Source of the DNA: Oscillospiraceae bacterium
GTDB lineage: Bacteria; Bacillota; Clostridia; Oscillospirales; Oscillospiraceae
Length of the DNA: 64,000 bases
Assembly: GCA_015067925.1 (NCBI GenBank)
Contig: SVLN01000001.1
Location: forward strand, 1-64,000
Direction of reading: 5' to 3'
This document shows, piece by piece, positions 48,475 through 62,422 of the stretch; the first letter of the stretch is position 1; each line of letters opens with the position of its first letter. The notes below the pieces were generated by a model. It saw only the letters and a program-made list of their open reading frames with translations. It was not told the DNA's origin and did not search any database. Position numbers and translations under genes: made by a program.

Positions 48475-49566
48475 TCAATTCAGTTTCAGGTCTCCGTCTT
48501 TGATCCAGCCGATTTTCCGCAGCAATTTTCCGCCAGCCCAGCAAAGAATTGCAGGCAGAACAAAACTGATGAGGATCAGGCCAATCCAATCAAAGGCCGT
48601 GATGGCAGCCTTTGTTCCGGCGGCAACGTCGCTGACCCAGCCGGTATAAACGCCGATCTGACCACAGAAGCCGCATGTGCCCATACCGGAATTAACCGGT
48701 GCACCATTCATCTGCAGTTTGAACACGCAAGTCGCCAGCGGGCCGGTGATGGCGGAGGCAACAATGGGCGGAATCCAGATACGGGGATTCTTCACAATAT
48801 TGCCCATCTGCAACATGGATGTGCCGATGCCCTGGGAAACAAGGCCGCTCCAGCGATTCTCCTTGAAACTCATCACCGCGAAACCGATCATCTGGGCACA
48901 ACAACCGGCAACCGCCGCACCACCGGCCAGTCCCGTCAGAGTGAGCGTCATGCAGATTGCGGCGGAAGAAATGGGCAGTGTAAGGGCAATGCCCACCACA
49001 ACGGAAATGAGAATGCCCATGATAAACGGCTGCAGTTCCGTTGCCCAACGAATGAAACTTCCCACTGCATCCGCTGCGGCACCCAAAGCAGGCGCGATCA
49101 GGTACGCAAGACCCATGCCAGCCAGAATCGTCACAATAGGCGTAACCAGAATGTCCACCTTTGTTTCCTTACTGACAGCTTTGCCGCACTCGCTGGCAAC
49201 AATTGCAATGACAAGAACAGCCAAAGGTCCTCCTGCACCGCCCAGAAGATTCGTTCCATAGCCAATGGGAATCAGAGAAAACAGCACCAGAGGCGGGCAT
49301 TGTAACGCATAGCCAATGGCCACCGCCATAGCAGGTCCCACCATCAAGGAGGCCAGCTGACCGATGGTGTAGCTGACCGTCTCGCTCACCACAACCACGG
49401 GATTGGTTAAGAACGCCAGGTTCAGCTGCGATCCCAGGGTGTTGAGGATCGTGCCCACCAGAAGCGTGCAGAAAAGGCCTTGGGCCATGGCGCCCATAGC
49501 GTCCACACCGTAGCGTTTGGCAGAGATTACAATATTCTTTCTCTTCAGGAATTCTTTGAATTTCAC
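48475..49566 (-). CDS. PTS sugar transporter subunit IIC family protein
   Basis: AKRYGVDAMGAMAQGLFCTLLVGTILNTLG...GYGTNLLGGAGGPLAVLVIAIVASECGKAVSKETKVDILVTPIVTILAGM. Confidence 0.85.
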   Translation of the reverse strand: MKFKEFLKRKNIVISAKRYGVDAMGAMAQGLFCTLLVGTILNTLGSQLNLAFLTNPVVVVSETVSYTIGQLASLMVGPAMAVAIGYALQCPPLVLFSLIPIGYGTNLLGGAGGPLAVLVIAIVASECGKAVSKETKVDILVTPIVTILAGMGLAYLIAPALGAAADAVGSFIRWATELQPFIMGILISVVVGIALTLPISSAAICMTLTLTGLAGGAAVAGCCAQMIGFAVMSFKENRWSGLVSQGIGTSMLQMGNIVKNPRIWIPPIVASAITGPLATCVFKLQMNGAPVNSGMGTCGFCGQIGVYTGWVSDVAAGTKAAITAFDWIGLILISFVLPAILCWAGGKLLRKIGWIKDGDLKLN

Positions 49567-49639
49567 AGGTCATCACCCCTGGTTTTATTTTCTATATTAT
49601 ACAGACTGGGGCGAAACCGGGTCAATGTTCGGGCAAACA

Positions 49640-49674
49640 AAAAAAGACGCGCTTACGCGCGTCTTTTTGTTAAT
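49640..49674 (-). terminator. Terminator after ligA
   Basis: AAAAAGACGCGCttacGCGCGTCTTTTTG. Confidence 0.8.
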
Positions 49675-52292
<2,618 letters not shown>

Positions 52293-52321
52293 GGCAGCAC
52301 CTCCCGGAAGAGTTTATGCCC

Positions 52322-54796
52322 TTACTGTTTTTTTAAGAACTTTCCGGCGGTTTTTGCCATGAGTTTCTTGGTGCCGACCTTGTCAAAAGCAATCTCCAGC
52401 AGGGCATCGCCGCCCATGGGCAGCACAGAGAGGATCATGCCCTGGCCAAAGGCCGAATGGGTGACCATCTCGCCTTTCTGGAAGTCCACCTTCGGCGCAT
52501 CCTTCTTGTTGGTCAGCAGGCTCGAATAGGTCTTCTTGGCGCTGGGCGGCGTGTAGGAAACCTCCCGCGGCGCAGGCGCCGCGTAACTGACACGCTCCTG
52601 TGAACGGTTCTGGCGGGTGTAAGAACCTGAGTAGGACGGGCCGTCGTCATAATAATCATTATACTCATTAAACTGCGGTCTCTGGCGCTGCCGCAGAGAG
52701 CCGGAGAGGTATTCCGGCGGAATCTCTCCGATGAAACGCGAAGGACGGCTGTAGGAGGTACGTCCGTAGAGCATTCTCTGTTGGGCGCAGGAAATGGCCA
52801 ATGACTGCTTGGCCCGGGTGATGGCAACATAGCACAAACGGCGCTCCTCTTCCATCTCTTCCTGCTCACCGATGGCGCGGTTGCCCGGGAACAGCCCCTC
52901 TTCCAGACCCACCAGCATCACATGGGGGAACTCCAGGCCCTTGGCGGAGTGAATGGTCATCAGCACCACCGCGTCGGCATCGGGATCGAGCTGGTCAATG
53001 TCTGTGTACAGGGCAATTTCTTCCAAAAAGCCGTTCAGGGTCGGCTCGTCAGCATTCTCACAATAGGTCACGATGGAAGAGCGCAGTTCGCGTACGTTCT
53101 CGGCACGGGTGCGGTTTTCCACATCGTCCTTTTCTTCCAGCATGGCAATGTAGCCGGTGCGGATGAGGAGCTCATCATAGAACTCCGGCAGGGTCATAGT
53201 CTCCAGTAAGCTCGCGCAATCCTCAATGAGCACCGTAAAGGCCATCAATCGCTCGGCGTTCTTTTCCAGGCTGGGATAGGAATACGGATCCGATACCACG
53301 GAATACAGCGGCACACCCGCCGCATCCGCCTGACGGGTCACCAGTTCCACGGTCTTCTCGCCGATCTTTCTGGGCGGGTTGTTGATGATTCTGCGCAGGC
53401 GCAGATCATCGGAGCGGTTGTTGATGAGACACAGGTATGCCAGCATATCCTTGATTTCCGCACGGTCAAAGAAGCGGGTGCCACCAATGATACGGTACGG
53501 AATGGCGTTCTGCTTCAGACCACGCTCAATGGCGTTGGACTGGGCATTGGTGCGGTAAAGGATGGCGATGTCTCTGTAATTACTGGTTCTGGTCAGCTGG
53601 AAAATACGGGTGCAGACAAAATTGGCCTCGTCCGCTTCGTTATAGGCCTCATACAGTGCGATCTGATCGCCTTTGCCGTTGTCGGTCCAGAGTGTCTTGC
53701 CCTTTCGGCCCTGATTGTTGGCAATCACAGCATTGGCAGCATTGAGAATAGACTGGGTGGAGCGATAGTTCTGCTCCAGGCGAATCACTCGAGCACCCTT
53801 ATACTGCTTTTCAAAGCTCAGGATGTTGTCGATGGTAGCACCGCGGAAGCGGTAAATACTCTGGTCATCGTCGCCCACCACGCAGATATTTTCATGCCCG
53901 CCAGCCAGAAGCGAGGAGAGCAGATACTGCAGATGGTTGGTATCCTGGTACTCGTCGATGAGCACATAGCGGAACTTGCGCTGGTAGAAAGTGCGTACAT
54001 CCTCATGCTCCTGCAGGAGCCGGACGGTCAGTAGGATAATATCATCGAAATCCAACGCGTTGGCGCCATGCAGCGCCTGCTGATACTCTGCATAGACAGC
54101 AGCCGCCTTTTCCAGGCGGAAATCGTTTGCGCGCTTTGCCTGTTCCAACGCCTGGGCAGGCGTGAGCATTTGATCCTTAAAACGAGAGATCAGGCTGATC
54201 ATCATCCGCGGTGGGAAGGACTTTTCGTCCAGATTCAGCGTCTTCAGCGCATCCTTCACAACGCGCTCGGAATCGGCGGTGTCGTAGATGGTAAAGCTGC
54301 TTTGATATCCCGGCAGACGCTGGATTTCCCGGCGCAGGATGCGGCAGCAGGCCGAGTGGAAGGTCATGGCCCAGATATCGTTGGCCTCCGGGCCAAGCAT
54401 AGCCTCCAGGCGCTCTTTGAGCTCGCCCGCAGCCTTATTGGTGAAGGTAATGGCAATGATGCTCCAGGGTGCTGCCGGCTCATAGGCACACAGAAGATCC
54501 GCCCGGGGCGTATCCTCCGGCTTCGGGGCCTGCAAATACTGCTCCAAAAAGAGCACATCCTCTTCCGTTATAAAAGCGGGAATGTCCGTGGTATCCGCGC
54601 CGCTGCCGTAGCGGATGAGGTTGGCGATGCGGTTAATGAGCACCGTAGTCTTGCCGCTTCCGGCGCCTGCCAGCAGGAGCAAAGGTCCCTGGGTCGTCAG
54701 CACAGCTTCACGCTGCTGTTCATTCAATCTGGAAAAGCGGGAGGCGATCACATTGCGCCTGGCCCGCAGAAAACGTGATTCAAAGGCTTCGTTCAT
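52322..54796 (-). CDS. pcrA: UvrD/PcrA-type ATP-dependent DNA helicase
   Basis: LNEQQREAVLTTQGPLLLLAGAGSGKTTVLINRIANLI, VVGDDDQSIYRFRGA, VVLMTIHSAKGLEFPHV. Confidence 0.95.
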   Translation of the reverse strand: MNEAFESRFLRARRNVIASRFSRLNEQQREAVLTTQGPLLLLAGAGSGKTTVLINRIANLIRYGSGADTTDIPAFITEEDVLFLEQYLQAPKPEDTPRADLLCAYEPAAPWSIIAITFTNKAAGELKERLEAMLGPEANDIWAMTFHSACCRILRREIQRLPGYQSSFTIYDTADSERVVKDALKTLNLDEKSFPPRMMISLISRFKDQMLTPAQALEQAKRANDFRLEKAAAVYAEYQQALHGANALDFDDIILLTVRLLQEHEDVRTFYQRKFRYVLIDEYQDTNHLQYLLSSLLAGGHENICVVGDDDQSIYRFRGATIDNILSFEKQYKGARVIRLEQNYRSTQSILNAANAVIANNQGRKGKTLWTDNGKGDQIALYEAYNEADEANFVCTRIFQLTRTSNYRDIAILYRTNAQSNAIERGLKQNAIPYRIIGGTRFFDRAEIKDMLAYLCLINNRSDDLRLRRIINNPPRKIGEKTVELVTRQADAAGVPLYSVVSDPYSYPSLEKNAERLMAFTVLIEDCASLLETMTLPEFYDELLIRTGYIAMLEEKDDVENRTRAENVRELRSSIVTYCENADEPTLNGFLEEIALYTDIDQLDPDADAVVLMTIHSAKGLEFPHVMLVGLEEGLFPGNRAIGEQEEMEEERRLCYVAITRAKQSLAISCAQQRMLYGRTSYSRPSRFIGEIPPEYLSGSLRQRQRPQFNEYNDYYDDGPSYSGSYTRQNRSQERVSYAAPAPREVSYTPPSAKKTYSSLLTNKKDAPKVDFQKGEMVTHSAFGQGMILSVLPMGGDALLEIAFDKVGTKKLMAKTAGKFLKKQ

Positions 54797-54858
54797 GGTT
54801 TCACCTATCAAAGTCGAGATAGGTCTATTTTACTCTTCTTTTGCCTTTTGGTAAAGTC

Positions 54859-55563
54859 CTAAAAATACGCACGGAGCATTTCAATGGCCTTTTTCTCGAT
54901 GCGGGAGATCTGCACCTGGGACACGCCCAGCACCTGGGCGCATTTCTGCTGGGTCAGCGCGTGGAAATAGCGCAGGCGAATTACGTTGCGCTCCCGTTCG
55001 GGCAGTGCTTTGAGGGCTTGCGATAGGGTCAGGCGCTCCACCATTGCCTCTTCCGGTGAACCCTGGGTGAGCATATGCTCCAGGGTAAGGCCGTCCTCTC
55101 CTGTCGGACGCTGAATGGATTCTGCTGCAGCTGTAGCCGTCTCTGCCACCGCGATCTCCTGGGGCGTAAACCCGCACACCTCCGAGAGTTCTGACAGGGT
55201 TGGTTCCGTTCCGTTTCGGGCAATCAGCCGTTCTCTGGCCTGCTTGATGGCTGCCGCACGTTCCTTGACCGTTCTGCTGACCTTCACGGTGCCGTCATCG
55301 CGCAGGAATCGCCGGATCTCCCCTGATATTTTGGGCACGGCGTAGGTGGAAAACTGGGTGCCAAACGCAGCATCAAAGCCAGCCACAGCCTTCAGAAACC
55401 CCAGGCACCCTAACTGATACAGATCATCCGGATCCACACCTCTTCCAAAAAACCTGCGGGCAATGGACCAGATCAGGCCGCTGTTTTCCTCCACCAGGAT
55501 CTGCGTGGCATTCTTATCTCCCTGTTGAGACCGGCGAATCAGTTCAAAGGTGTCCGCACTCAC
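54859..55563 (-). CDS. sigF: Sporulation sigma factor SigF
   Basis: DPDDLYQLGCLGFLKAVAGFDAAFGTQFSTYAVPKISGEIRRFLRDDGTVKVSR; downstream of spoIIAB. Confidence 0.95.
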   Translation of the reverse strand: MSADTFELIRRSQQGDKNATQILVEENSGLIWSIARRFFGRGVDPDDLYQLGCLGFLKAVAGFDAAFGTQFSTYAVPKISGEIRRFLRDDGTVKVSRTVKERAAAIKQARERLIARNGTEPTLSELSEVCGFTPQEIAVAETATAAAESIQRPTGEDGLTLEHMLTQGSPEEAMVERLTLSQALKALPERERNVIRLRYFHALTQQKCAQVLGVSQVQISRIEKKAIEMLRAYF

Positions 55564-55997
55564 GCCTTGCCTCCCCGGCGGCCCACGATCCGCTTCATAT
55601 GTACCGTGGTACCTTTTCCCTTCTGGGATAAGACCTTCAGTTCATGCATAAAGGTCTGCATGATGGTGAAGCCCATGCCGCTGCGCTCTTCATTTCCGGT
55701 GGTGAACATCGGCTCTCTTGCCTTGGCAACATCCTCAATTCCCACACCGCGATCACGAACAGTAATATGAAGCTCTCGGCCTACCACACCCGCACGCAGG
55801 GTGATCTGACCAATCGAATCGGGATAGGCATGTACAATGCAGTTGGTCACAGCCTCCGATACAGCAGTTTTGATGTCATTCATCTCATCCAGGGTCGGGT
55901 CCAGCTGTGCAGCAAAGCTGGCAGCCGCTGCACGGGCAAAGGCCTCGTTGCACGACAGGCTTGGAAAGCGAAGAATCATTTCATTTTCGTATTTCAT
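55560..55997 (-). CDS. spoIIAB: Anti-sigma F factor SpoIIAB
   Basis: DEMNDIKTAVSEAVTNCIVHAYPDSIGQ; GVGIEDVAKAREPMFTTGNEERSGMGFTIMQTFM. Confidence 0.96.
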   Translation of the reverse strand: MKYENEMILRFPSLSCNEAFARAAAASFAAQLDPTLDEMNDIKTAVSEAVTNCIVHAYPDSIGQITLRAGVVGRELHITVRDRGVGIEDVAKAREPMFTTGNEERSGMGFTIMQTFMHELKVLSQKGKGTTVHMKRIVGRRGGKA

Positions 55998-56008
55998 CGT
56001 ATTTCTCC

Positions 56009-56314
56009 TTAGTGAATTTCAGCAATTTTCTCAATACCGGCCGCTTTCAGAACTTTTAAGGGCTGTGCCGGCACATTCTGCAAAAGAACTTTTCCTCCCA
56101 GTTCCCTCAGCCTTCGCACCGTAAAGATCACCACAGCGATGCCGGAGGAATCCATAAACCCAACCGCCTGAAAATCCAGCACACAGGTCAAGGGCAAATA
56201 TTGATCCACCTTTTCCGCCACAGCCTGCATAATGCGCTTTGCCGAGTGGTGGTCAATTTCTCCCTTCAGAGCAATGGTCAGGCGTTTTTCCTGCAAGAAG
56301 CTTGTTAAATTCAT
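56009..56314 (-). CDS. spoIIAA: Anti-anti-sigma factor SpoIIAA
   Basis: ALKGEIDHHSAKRIM...LDFQAVGFMDSSGIAVVI (phospho-acceptor DSSG). Confidence 0.93.
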   Translation of the reverse strand: MNLTSFLQEKRLTIALKGEIDHHSAKRIMQAVAEKVDQYLPLTCVLDFQAVGFMDSSGIAVVIFTVRRLRELGGKVLLQNVPAQPLKVLKAAGIEKIAEIH

Positions 56315-56333
56315 TCGTATCACTCCAAAAAAC

Positions 56334-56370
56334 AAAAAATGGACGCAAACGGAACACCGTTTGCGTCCAT
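56334..56370 (-). terminator. Terminator between folC and spoIIAA
   Basis: ATGGACGCAAACGGaacaCCGTTTGCGTCCAT with A-tract upstream (T-tract on minus). Confidence 0.8.
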
Positions 56371-56387
56371 TATAGGAAAGTTTTCCC

Positions 56388-57668
56388 TTAAATTTTGTCA
56401 GAATAAGACGGAGTATCGGCAATGCGCAGGATTTCTCCAGCCAGATACACAGATCCGCAGATCAGAATCAGGCCGTCCTCAGAGGTCTTTTCCTGTGCCA
56501 GATGGATGGCCTGCAGCACATCCGCCCGGGCGGAAGTATCCTGACAGATTTCCGCTGCTGTGCGTGCCAGGTCTTCAGAAGAAAGCGCGCGGGGCATATC
56601 CAGGGTGGTTGCCACAAAATGCGCCGCTCTTTTCGCAATAGCGTGCACGCAGGGCGCGTAGTCCTTATCCTGCATCATAGCCATCACAACCGTCAGAGGC
56701 TTGTCGGGATAAAGCGTATCCAAGGCATCTTCCAACGCGGCGACGCCCGGCGGATTGTGGGCGCAATCCAGCACCATCCAGGGACTCTTACTCAGGACTT
56801 GCAAGCGTCCGGGCCAAAAGACTTTAGCAAAACCTGAAAGGATGATTTCATCCTCCAATCCCAAGCAGCGGCAGAGTTCTAGAGCGATCGTGCTGTTGGC
56901 AACCTGATGGCCGCCTGCCAGCGGGATGGAAACAGAAAGATCGCCATAGCGGTAGGCGGTTTCTTCCGGCTTCAGCGCCACATTGGAGGGTGTGCATGTC
57001 TGCACCAATTCTGCGCCGACTTGCTTGCATCTTTCCTCCAGCACACGCAGTGCGATGGGATCCTGATTATAAGGCGTGACGACCTTGCTGCCGGGTTTGA
57101 TGATGCCGGCCTTCTCCCCTGCCACCTGTTCGATGGTATCGCCCAGCTGCAGAATATGATCCAGGCCGATAGAGGTAACGCAGCAGCATGCGGGAGGATC
57201 GATCACGTTGGTGGCATCCAGTCTGCCGCCCAGGCCGACTTCCAGTACCACATAGTCGCAGCCCTGTTCATAAAACCAGAGCATGCCGATGGCTGTGGTG
57301 ATCTCAAACTCGTTGGCGGCATCGCCGCCGGAATCTTCCAGGCGCTGCTGCACTGCAAAGACCTGCTCTGCCAGACGGCAGAGATCCTCCTTGGGAATCA
57401 GTTGTCCGTTCACCCGGATGCGCTCTTCAAATTCCTTGAGATAAGGCGAAGTGAACAGGCCCACGCGGAACCCAGCCTGCTGCAGCGCAGATGCGGTAAG
57501 GGCGCTGACGCTGCCCTTACCGTTGGTTCCTGCCACATGAACAAAGTGCAGGTTCTTCTGCACATTGCCCAGTGCCGCCATTAAGTTGGTGATGCGGTCA
57601 AGATCTTTTTTCTTGGAGTAGCGCGGGCGGCCGTGCAGCTGCTCCATGATCTCGTCGTAGGATCTCAT
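56388..57668 (-). CDS. folC: Folylpolyglutamate synthase / dihydrofolate synthase
   Basis: [46 protein letters not shown]. Confidence 0.95.
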   Translation of the reverse strand: MRSYDEIMEQLHGRPRYSKKKDLDRITNLMAALGNVQKNLHFVHVAGTNGKGSVSALTASALQQAGFRVGLFTSPYLKEFEERIRVNGQLIPKEDLCRLAEQVFAVQQRLEDSGGDAANEFEITTAIGMLWFYEQGCDYVVLEVGLGGRLDATNVIDPPACCCVTSIGLDHILQLGDTIEQVAGEKAGIIKPGSKVVTPYNQDPIALRVLEERCKQVGAELVQTCTPSNVALKPEETAYRYGDLSVSIPLAGGHQVANSTIALELCRCLGLEDEIILSGFAKVFWPGRLQVLSKSPWMVLDCAHNPPGVAALEDALDTLYPDKPLTVVMAMMQDKDYAPCVHAIAKRAAHFVATTLDMPRALSSEDLARTAAEICQDTSARADVLQAIHLAQEKTSEDGLILICGSVYLAGEILRIADTPSYSDKI

Positions 57669-60295
57669 TTGTTAAGTCTGGCTTCGCTGTCGGCCAGCTG
57701 CTGCAGAAGCTTGGTCAGCTTCTCCTGCTTTTCCTTCTCAGCGGCCACAACGGCCTCAGGAGCCTTGGCCAGGAAGCCGGGGTTGCCCAACTTGGCAGCA
57801 ATACGAGCCAGTTCGCCCTCGGCGTTCTTGCGCTCCTTGGCGATGCGCTGCAGTTCCTGCTTCTTGTCCACCAGCTGATCCATGGGCATATAGAGCTTCA
57901 CGGCAGCGGTAACGGCCATGACCATATCCTCAAAGCCTTCGGGATCGGAGGTCAAAACCTCCACGCGGTCTGCATAGGCCAGACGCTGCAGATAGGCAGT
58001 GCCCTGCTCGTAGATGGAGGTATCCTCTGCAACAATATACAGGGTGCTCTTGCGGCTGGGCGGAACATTCATTTCCGCTCTGCGGTTACGCACAGCGCGA
58101 ATGGCGTCCATCACAGTCTCCATGGCAGACTCTTCTGCTGCGAAGTCCAGGCAGTCGCAGGCAGTAGGCCAGGAGGAAGTCATCAGGAAGTCGCCTTCAT
58201 GGGGCAGCGCCTGCCAGATTTCCTCGGTGATGAAGGGCATATACGGATGCAGCAGCTTCAAAGTTTCCAGCAGCACGTAGCAGAGCACCTGCTGAGCCTG
58301 GATCTTGGCGGCCTCATCCTCGCCCTGCAGACGGGCCTTGGTGAGCTCAATATACCAGTCACAGTAATCGCTCCAGATGAAGTCATAGACCTTGGCAGAG
58401 GCAACGCCCAGCTCGTAAGCTTCCATGTTCTCCGTGACTTCACGGATCAGGCGGTTGAGCTTGGAGAGAATCCACTTATCCTCCGGCTCCAGCTTTTCAG
58501 GCAGATGGCACTCGTCGATGGTCAGGTTCATCATCACAAAACGGCTGGCATTCCAGATCTTGTTGGCAAAGTTGCGCATGGCCTCGCACTTCTCCACATA
58601 GAAGCGCATATCGTTGCCGGGGCTGTTGCCGGTGATCAGGTTAAAGCGCAGGGCATCCGCGCCGTACTGCTCGGCCATCTCCAGCGGGTCGATGCCGTTG
58701 CCCAGGCTCTTGGACATCTTGCGGCCCTTGTCGTCGCGCACCAGGCCGTGGATCAGCACGGTGTTGAAGGGCACTTCCTTCATATGCTCGCAGCCGGAGA
58801 AAATCATTCTGGAGACCCAGAAGGTGATGATATCGTAACCGGTAACCAGAACGCTGGTGGGATAGAAATAATCCAGATCCGGGGCCTTTTCGGGCCAGCC
58901 CAAGGTAGAAAACGGCCACAGCGCGGAGGAGAACCAGGTATCCAGCACATCGGGATCACGCTCAATATTGGCAGAGCCGCACTTCTCGCAATGGGTGGGA
59001 TCTTCACGGGTGCAGGTCATGTGACCGCAGTCGGCGCAGTACCACACAGGGATCTGGTGGCCCCACCACAGCTGGCGGGAGATGCACCAGTCGTGCAGGT
59101 TTTCCATCCAGTTGATATAGTTCTTGGTGAAACGCTCGGGAACGTACTTGATCTCGCCGTCCTTGACCACGCGAATTGCCTCACGGGCCAGGGGCTCCAT
59201 CTTCACGAACCACTGCGCGGAAACGATGGGCTCCACGTCATTGCCGCAGCGGTAGCAGGTGCCCACGTTGTGCTGATGCTCTTCGATCTTCTCCAGCAGA
59301 CCAAGCGCTTCCAGATCGGCCAGGATAACCTTTCTGGCTTCGTAACGATCCAGGCCCTGATACTTGCCGCCAAACTCATTGATCTTGCCGTTGTCATCCA
59401 GGACGCGGATGGTCTCCAGATTGTGGCGCAGGCCGACCTCAAAGTCGTTGGGGTCGTGGGCGGGCGTCATCTTGACGCAGCCGGTACCGAATTCCAGGTC
59501 CACATAGTCGTCGGCCACGATGGGAATCTCGCGATCCATCAGGGGCAGCAGGCACTTCTTGCCAATGATGTCCTGATAGCGCTCGTCAGCGGGGTTCACA
59601 GCCACGCCGGTATCGCCCAGCATGGTCTCAGGGCGGGTGGTGGCAACGATCACATAGCGGCCTTCTTCGCCAACGATGGGGTACTTCAGATGCCACAGCT
59701 TGCCGGGCTTGTCCTTGTACTCAACTTCAGCGTCGGACAACGCGGTGACACAGTTGGGGCACCAGTTGACGATACGGCTGCCCTTGTAGATCAGGCCCTT
59801 TTCATACAGGGAGACGAACACTTCGCGCACGGCGTTGGAGCAGCCTTCATCCATGGTGAAGCGAGCGCGGTCCCAATCGCAGGAAGCGCCCATCTTCTTC
59901 TGCTGCTCGACAATGCGGTTGCCGTACTTGTTCTTCCAATCCCAGACTCTCTCCAGGAACTTTTCGCGGCCCAGGTCGTGACGGCTCAGTCCTTCCTTGG
60001 TGCGCAGCTCTTCTTCCACCTTGATCTGGGTGGCGATGCCGGCATGGTCGGTACCGGGAACCCACAAAGCGGCGTAGCCCTGCATGCGCTTAAAGCGGAT
60101 CAGAATATCCTGCAGGGTGCAGTCCATGGCGTGACCCATGTGCAGCTGGCCGGTGACATTGGGAGGGGGCATAACGATGGTGAAGGGTTTCTTTTCGGGG
60201 TCGATGTCCGCATGGAAGCAGCCGGCATCCATCCATGCCTTGTAGATGCGCTGTTCGACTGTCTGCGGCTCATACACCTTCGGCAGTTCTTTCAT
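57665..60295 (-). CDS. valS: Valyl-tRNA synthetase
   Basis: [64 protein letters not shown]. Confidence 0.97.
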   Translation of the reverse strand: MKELPKVYEPQTVEQRIYKAWMDAGCFHADIDPEKKPFTIVMPPPNVTGQLHMGHAMDCTLQDILIRFKRMQGYAALWVPGTDHAGIATQIKVEEELRTKEGLSRHDLGREKFLERVWDWKNKYGNRIVEQQKKMGASCDWDRARFTMDEGCSNAVREVFVSLYEKGLIYKGSRIVNWCPNCVTALSDAEVEYKDKPGKLWHLKYPIVGEEGRYVIVATTRPETMLGDTGVAVNPADERYQDIIGKKCLLPLMDREIPIVADDYVDLEFGTGCVKMTPAHDPNDFEVGLRHNLETIRVLDDNGKINEFGGKYQGLDRYEARKVILADLEALGLLEKIEEHQHNVGTCYRCGNDVEPIVSAQWFVKMEPLAREAIRVVKDGEIKYVPERFTKNYINWMENLHDWCISRQLWWGHQIPVWYCADCGHMTCTREDPTHCEKCGSANIERDPDVLDTWFSSALWPFSTLGWPEKAPDLDYFYPTSVLVTGYDIITFWVSRMIFSGCEHMKEVPFNTVLIHGLVRDDKGRKMSKSLGNGIDPLEMAEQYGADALRFNLITGNSPGNDMRFYVEKCEAMRNFANKIWNASRFVMMNLTIDECHLPEKLEPEDKWILSKLNRLIREVTENMEAYELGVASAKVYDFIWSDYCDWYIELTKARLQGEDEAAKIQAQQVLCYVLLETLKLLHPYMPFITEEIWQALPHEGDFLMTSSWPTACDCLDFAAEESAMETVMDAIRAVRNRRAEMNVPPSRKSTLYIVAEDTSIYEQGTAYLQRLAYADRVEVLTSDPEGFEDMVMAVTAAVKLYMPMDQLVDKKQELQRIAKERKNAEGELARIAAKLGNPGFLAKAPEAVVAAEKEKQEKLTKLLQQLADSEARLNK

Positions 60296-60328
60296 GATTC
60301 TTACACTCCTTTTCGTGTTCGGGGCAAT

Positions 60329-60556
60329 AAAAATCGCCCCAAGTCTCAGACTCAGGGCGATTGAGTAACCGCGGTACCACCTGAATTTCCCATAAATGGG
60401 ACACTCGTTGTCTCTGTAACGGGAGAACCCGCCGTTTCTTACTGCATTTCGGAAACGAAGCTCCGGGACGACCTTCCACACACCTTTCGCCTGCCTTGCA
60501 CCCACCGGCAGATCTCTGAACCAAGGGAGTGTGTACTCCTTCCCTTCTGTGCCTTT
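60329..60556 (-). ncRNA. T-box leader (Val), specifier GUC
   Basis: Minus strand GAAGGGAAGGAGTACA, GGAAGGTCGTCCCGGAGC, CAGGTGGTACCGCGG T-box, terminator AATCGCCCtgagtctgagacttGGGGCGATTTTTATT. Confidence 0.92.
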
Positions 60557-60566
60557 TTCTTGACTC

Positions 60567-60595
60567 AATATAAGGCAAATCTCCAGATTTGTCAA
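60567..60595 (-). promoter_or_regulatory. Promoter of valS T-box transcript
   Basis: TTGACA-17 bp-TATATT on minus strand. Confidence 0.75.
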
Positions 60596-60635
60596 GAAGA
60601 ATGCCGGAAAAGCAGCTGCTTTTCCGGCAAACATC

Positions 60636-62339
60636 TTATTTCATTGCATCGAGTCTTCCGGACATCTCGGCCTTGAGTTCATCAAGTCTTGCCAGGGAGG
60701 CTTCTTCGGTGGCGGCAACAGCGCTGAAGTAGATCTTCAGCTTCGGCTCGGTGCCGGAGGGACGGACGATGATCTTGGCACCGTCAGAGAGGTTCAGCTC
60801 ATACACGTTGGAGCTGGGAAGACCGGTTTCGCCCTTTTCGCCGCTGACGCGATCCACGCACTCGCCTGAGCGATAGTCCACGGTGGAGACGATCTTGGCG
60901 CCACACAGGCTGTCGGCCGGATCGTTACGCAGGCCATCGACAAACGCAGCGATCTTACCGGGGCCTTCCAGGCCGGCCATTTCCACGCTGATGACGCCGG
61001 CGCGATAGTAGCCGTAAGTATCGTAAATCAGATCCATCTGCTGGGCCAGGGTGCGGCCCTCAGCCTTGCAGGTGGCGGCCATTTCAGCCACCAGCATTGC
61101 GGCAACAACGGCATCCTTATCGCGGGCATAGGTGCCCTTCAGATAGCCGCAGCTCTCTTCAAAGCCGAAGATGAACTTATCCTGTTCGCCCTTTTCTTCC
61201 AGGCGCAGGATCTCACCGCCGATGTACTTAAAGCCAGTGAGCACGCTCACAACCCTGACGCCATAATTTGCAGCGATCTTATCGGCCAGCGGAGAGGAAA
61301 CGATGGAGCGGACAATCTCGCCGTCCGCAACAGTCTTGCGACTGAGGATGAAGTCTAAGAGCAGGCAGCCCAGCTCGTTGCCGGAGAACTTGCGCCAGCC
61401 GTCGGGGGTTCTGGCAGCAACGGCGATGCGGTCAGCATCCGGGTCAGTACCGACAATGATATCCACATCGGTGTTCTCGGCGGTCTTGAAGGCCACAGCC
61501 AGGGCTTCGTCCGTTTCGGGGTTGGGATAGGGGCAGGTGGTGAAGTCGCCGTCGGGCTCTTCCTGCTCCTTGACGACCTGGGCGGAAACGCCCAGCACAT
61601 CAAAAATGGCGCGCACTGGGATATTGCCGGTGCCGTTCAGCGGCGTGTAGAGAACCTTCAGGTTCTTGAGGGCCTCGGCATCGGCGCCGACGCGCTCAGC
61701 CAGAACCGTGCGATAATAACTCTGCCAGACATCTTCGCTGATATAGTTCACAAGGCCGCTGTCCAGAGCGTCCTGAAGGGGCATCAGTTCTTCACCAAAG
61801 ATGGGCGTCTTCTGGATGGCATCAAATACGATGGCGGCAGGTTCGTCTGTCATCTGGCAGCCATCGGGACCATAGCACTTCATGCCGTTGTAGCGGCCGT
61901 CGTTGTGGCTGGCAGAAATCACAATGCCGCAGCCGCATCCCAGCTCACGCACAGCGTAGGAAAGCATGGGAGTCGGGGCCAGACGATGATATAAGAACAC
62001 ATGGATGTTCATCTGGGCCAGCGCCGCAGCGCAGACCTCAGCAAAGAGCTGGGAGTTGTGGCGGGAGTCGTAAGCAATGGCGCAGCGCTTGGGCAGATCG
62101 GTGCTGTTGAGCCAGCTGCCCAGACCGCGTGCGGCGCGGCGCACGGTGTAGACGTTCATTCTGTTGATGCCGGCGCCCATCAGGCCGCGCATACCGGCGG
62201 TGCCGAAGGCGATGATCTGGCCGAAGCGCAGTTCCTGCTCGGTGGCATCGTTTTCGATGGCGTTCAGCTGGGCACGCAGATCCTCCGGCATGTTCTCCTG
62301 CTGCAGCCATGCGGCGTATTCCAGTTCAAATGCTTTCAT
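60636..62339 (-). CDS. Phosphoglucomutase/phosphomannomutase family protein
   Basis: [78 protein letters not shown]. Confidence 0.95.
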   Translation of the reverse strand: MKAFELEYAAWLQQENMPEDLRAQLNAIENDATEQELRFGQIIAFGTAGMRGLMGAGINRMNVYTVRRAARGLGSWLNSTDLPKRCAIAYDSRHNSQLFAEVCAAALAQMNIHVFLYHRLAPTPMLSYAVRELGCGCGIVISASHNDGRYNGMKCYGPDGCQMTDEPAAIVFDAIQKTPIFGEELMPLQDALDSGLVNYISEDVWQSYYRTVLAERVGADAEALKNLKVLYTPLNGTGNIPVRAIFDVLGVSAQVVKEQEEPDGDFTTCPYPNPETDEALAVAFKTAENTDVDIIVGTDPDADRIAVAARTPDGWRKFSGNELGCLLLDFILSRKTVADGEIVRSIVSSPLADKIAANYGVRVVSVLTGFKYIGGEILRLEEKGEQDKFIFGFEESCGYLKGTYARDKDAVVAAMLVAEMAATCKAEGRTLAQQMDLIYDTYGYYRAGVISVEMAGLEGPGKIAAFVDGLRNDPADSLCGAKIVSTVDYRSGECVDRVSGEKGETGLPSSNVYELNLSDGAKIIVRPSGTEPKLKIYFSAVAATEEASLARLDELKAEMSGRLDAMK

Positions 62340-62370
62340 TCTTGTTTCCTCCTCTTATTCATTGCAAGGG

Positions 62371-62397
62371 AAAAAGGCCGATTGGTCAAATCGGCCT
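62371..62397 (-). terminator. Terminator after coiled-coil gene
   Basis: AAAAAGGCCGATtggtcaaATCGGCCT (T-tract on minus). Confidence 0.75.
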
Positions 62398-62422
62398 GGG
62401 GTTCGCTGGAATATGACAGGAC

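Noticed and set aside
58199-60364. 721-aa plus-strand ORF opposite valS
   Set aside because: Shadow ORF on the antisense of a clear valS with full synthetase motifs; composition (HVGHG/LQ-rich) is typical of antisense translation.
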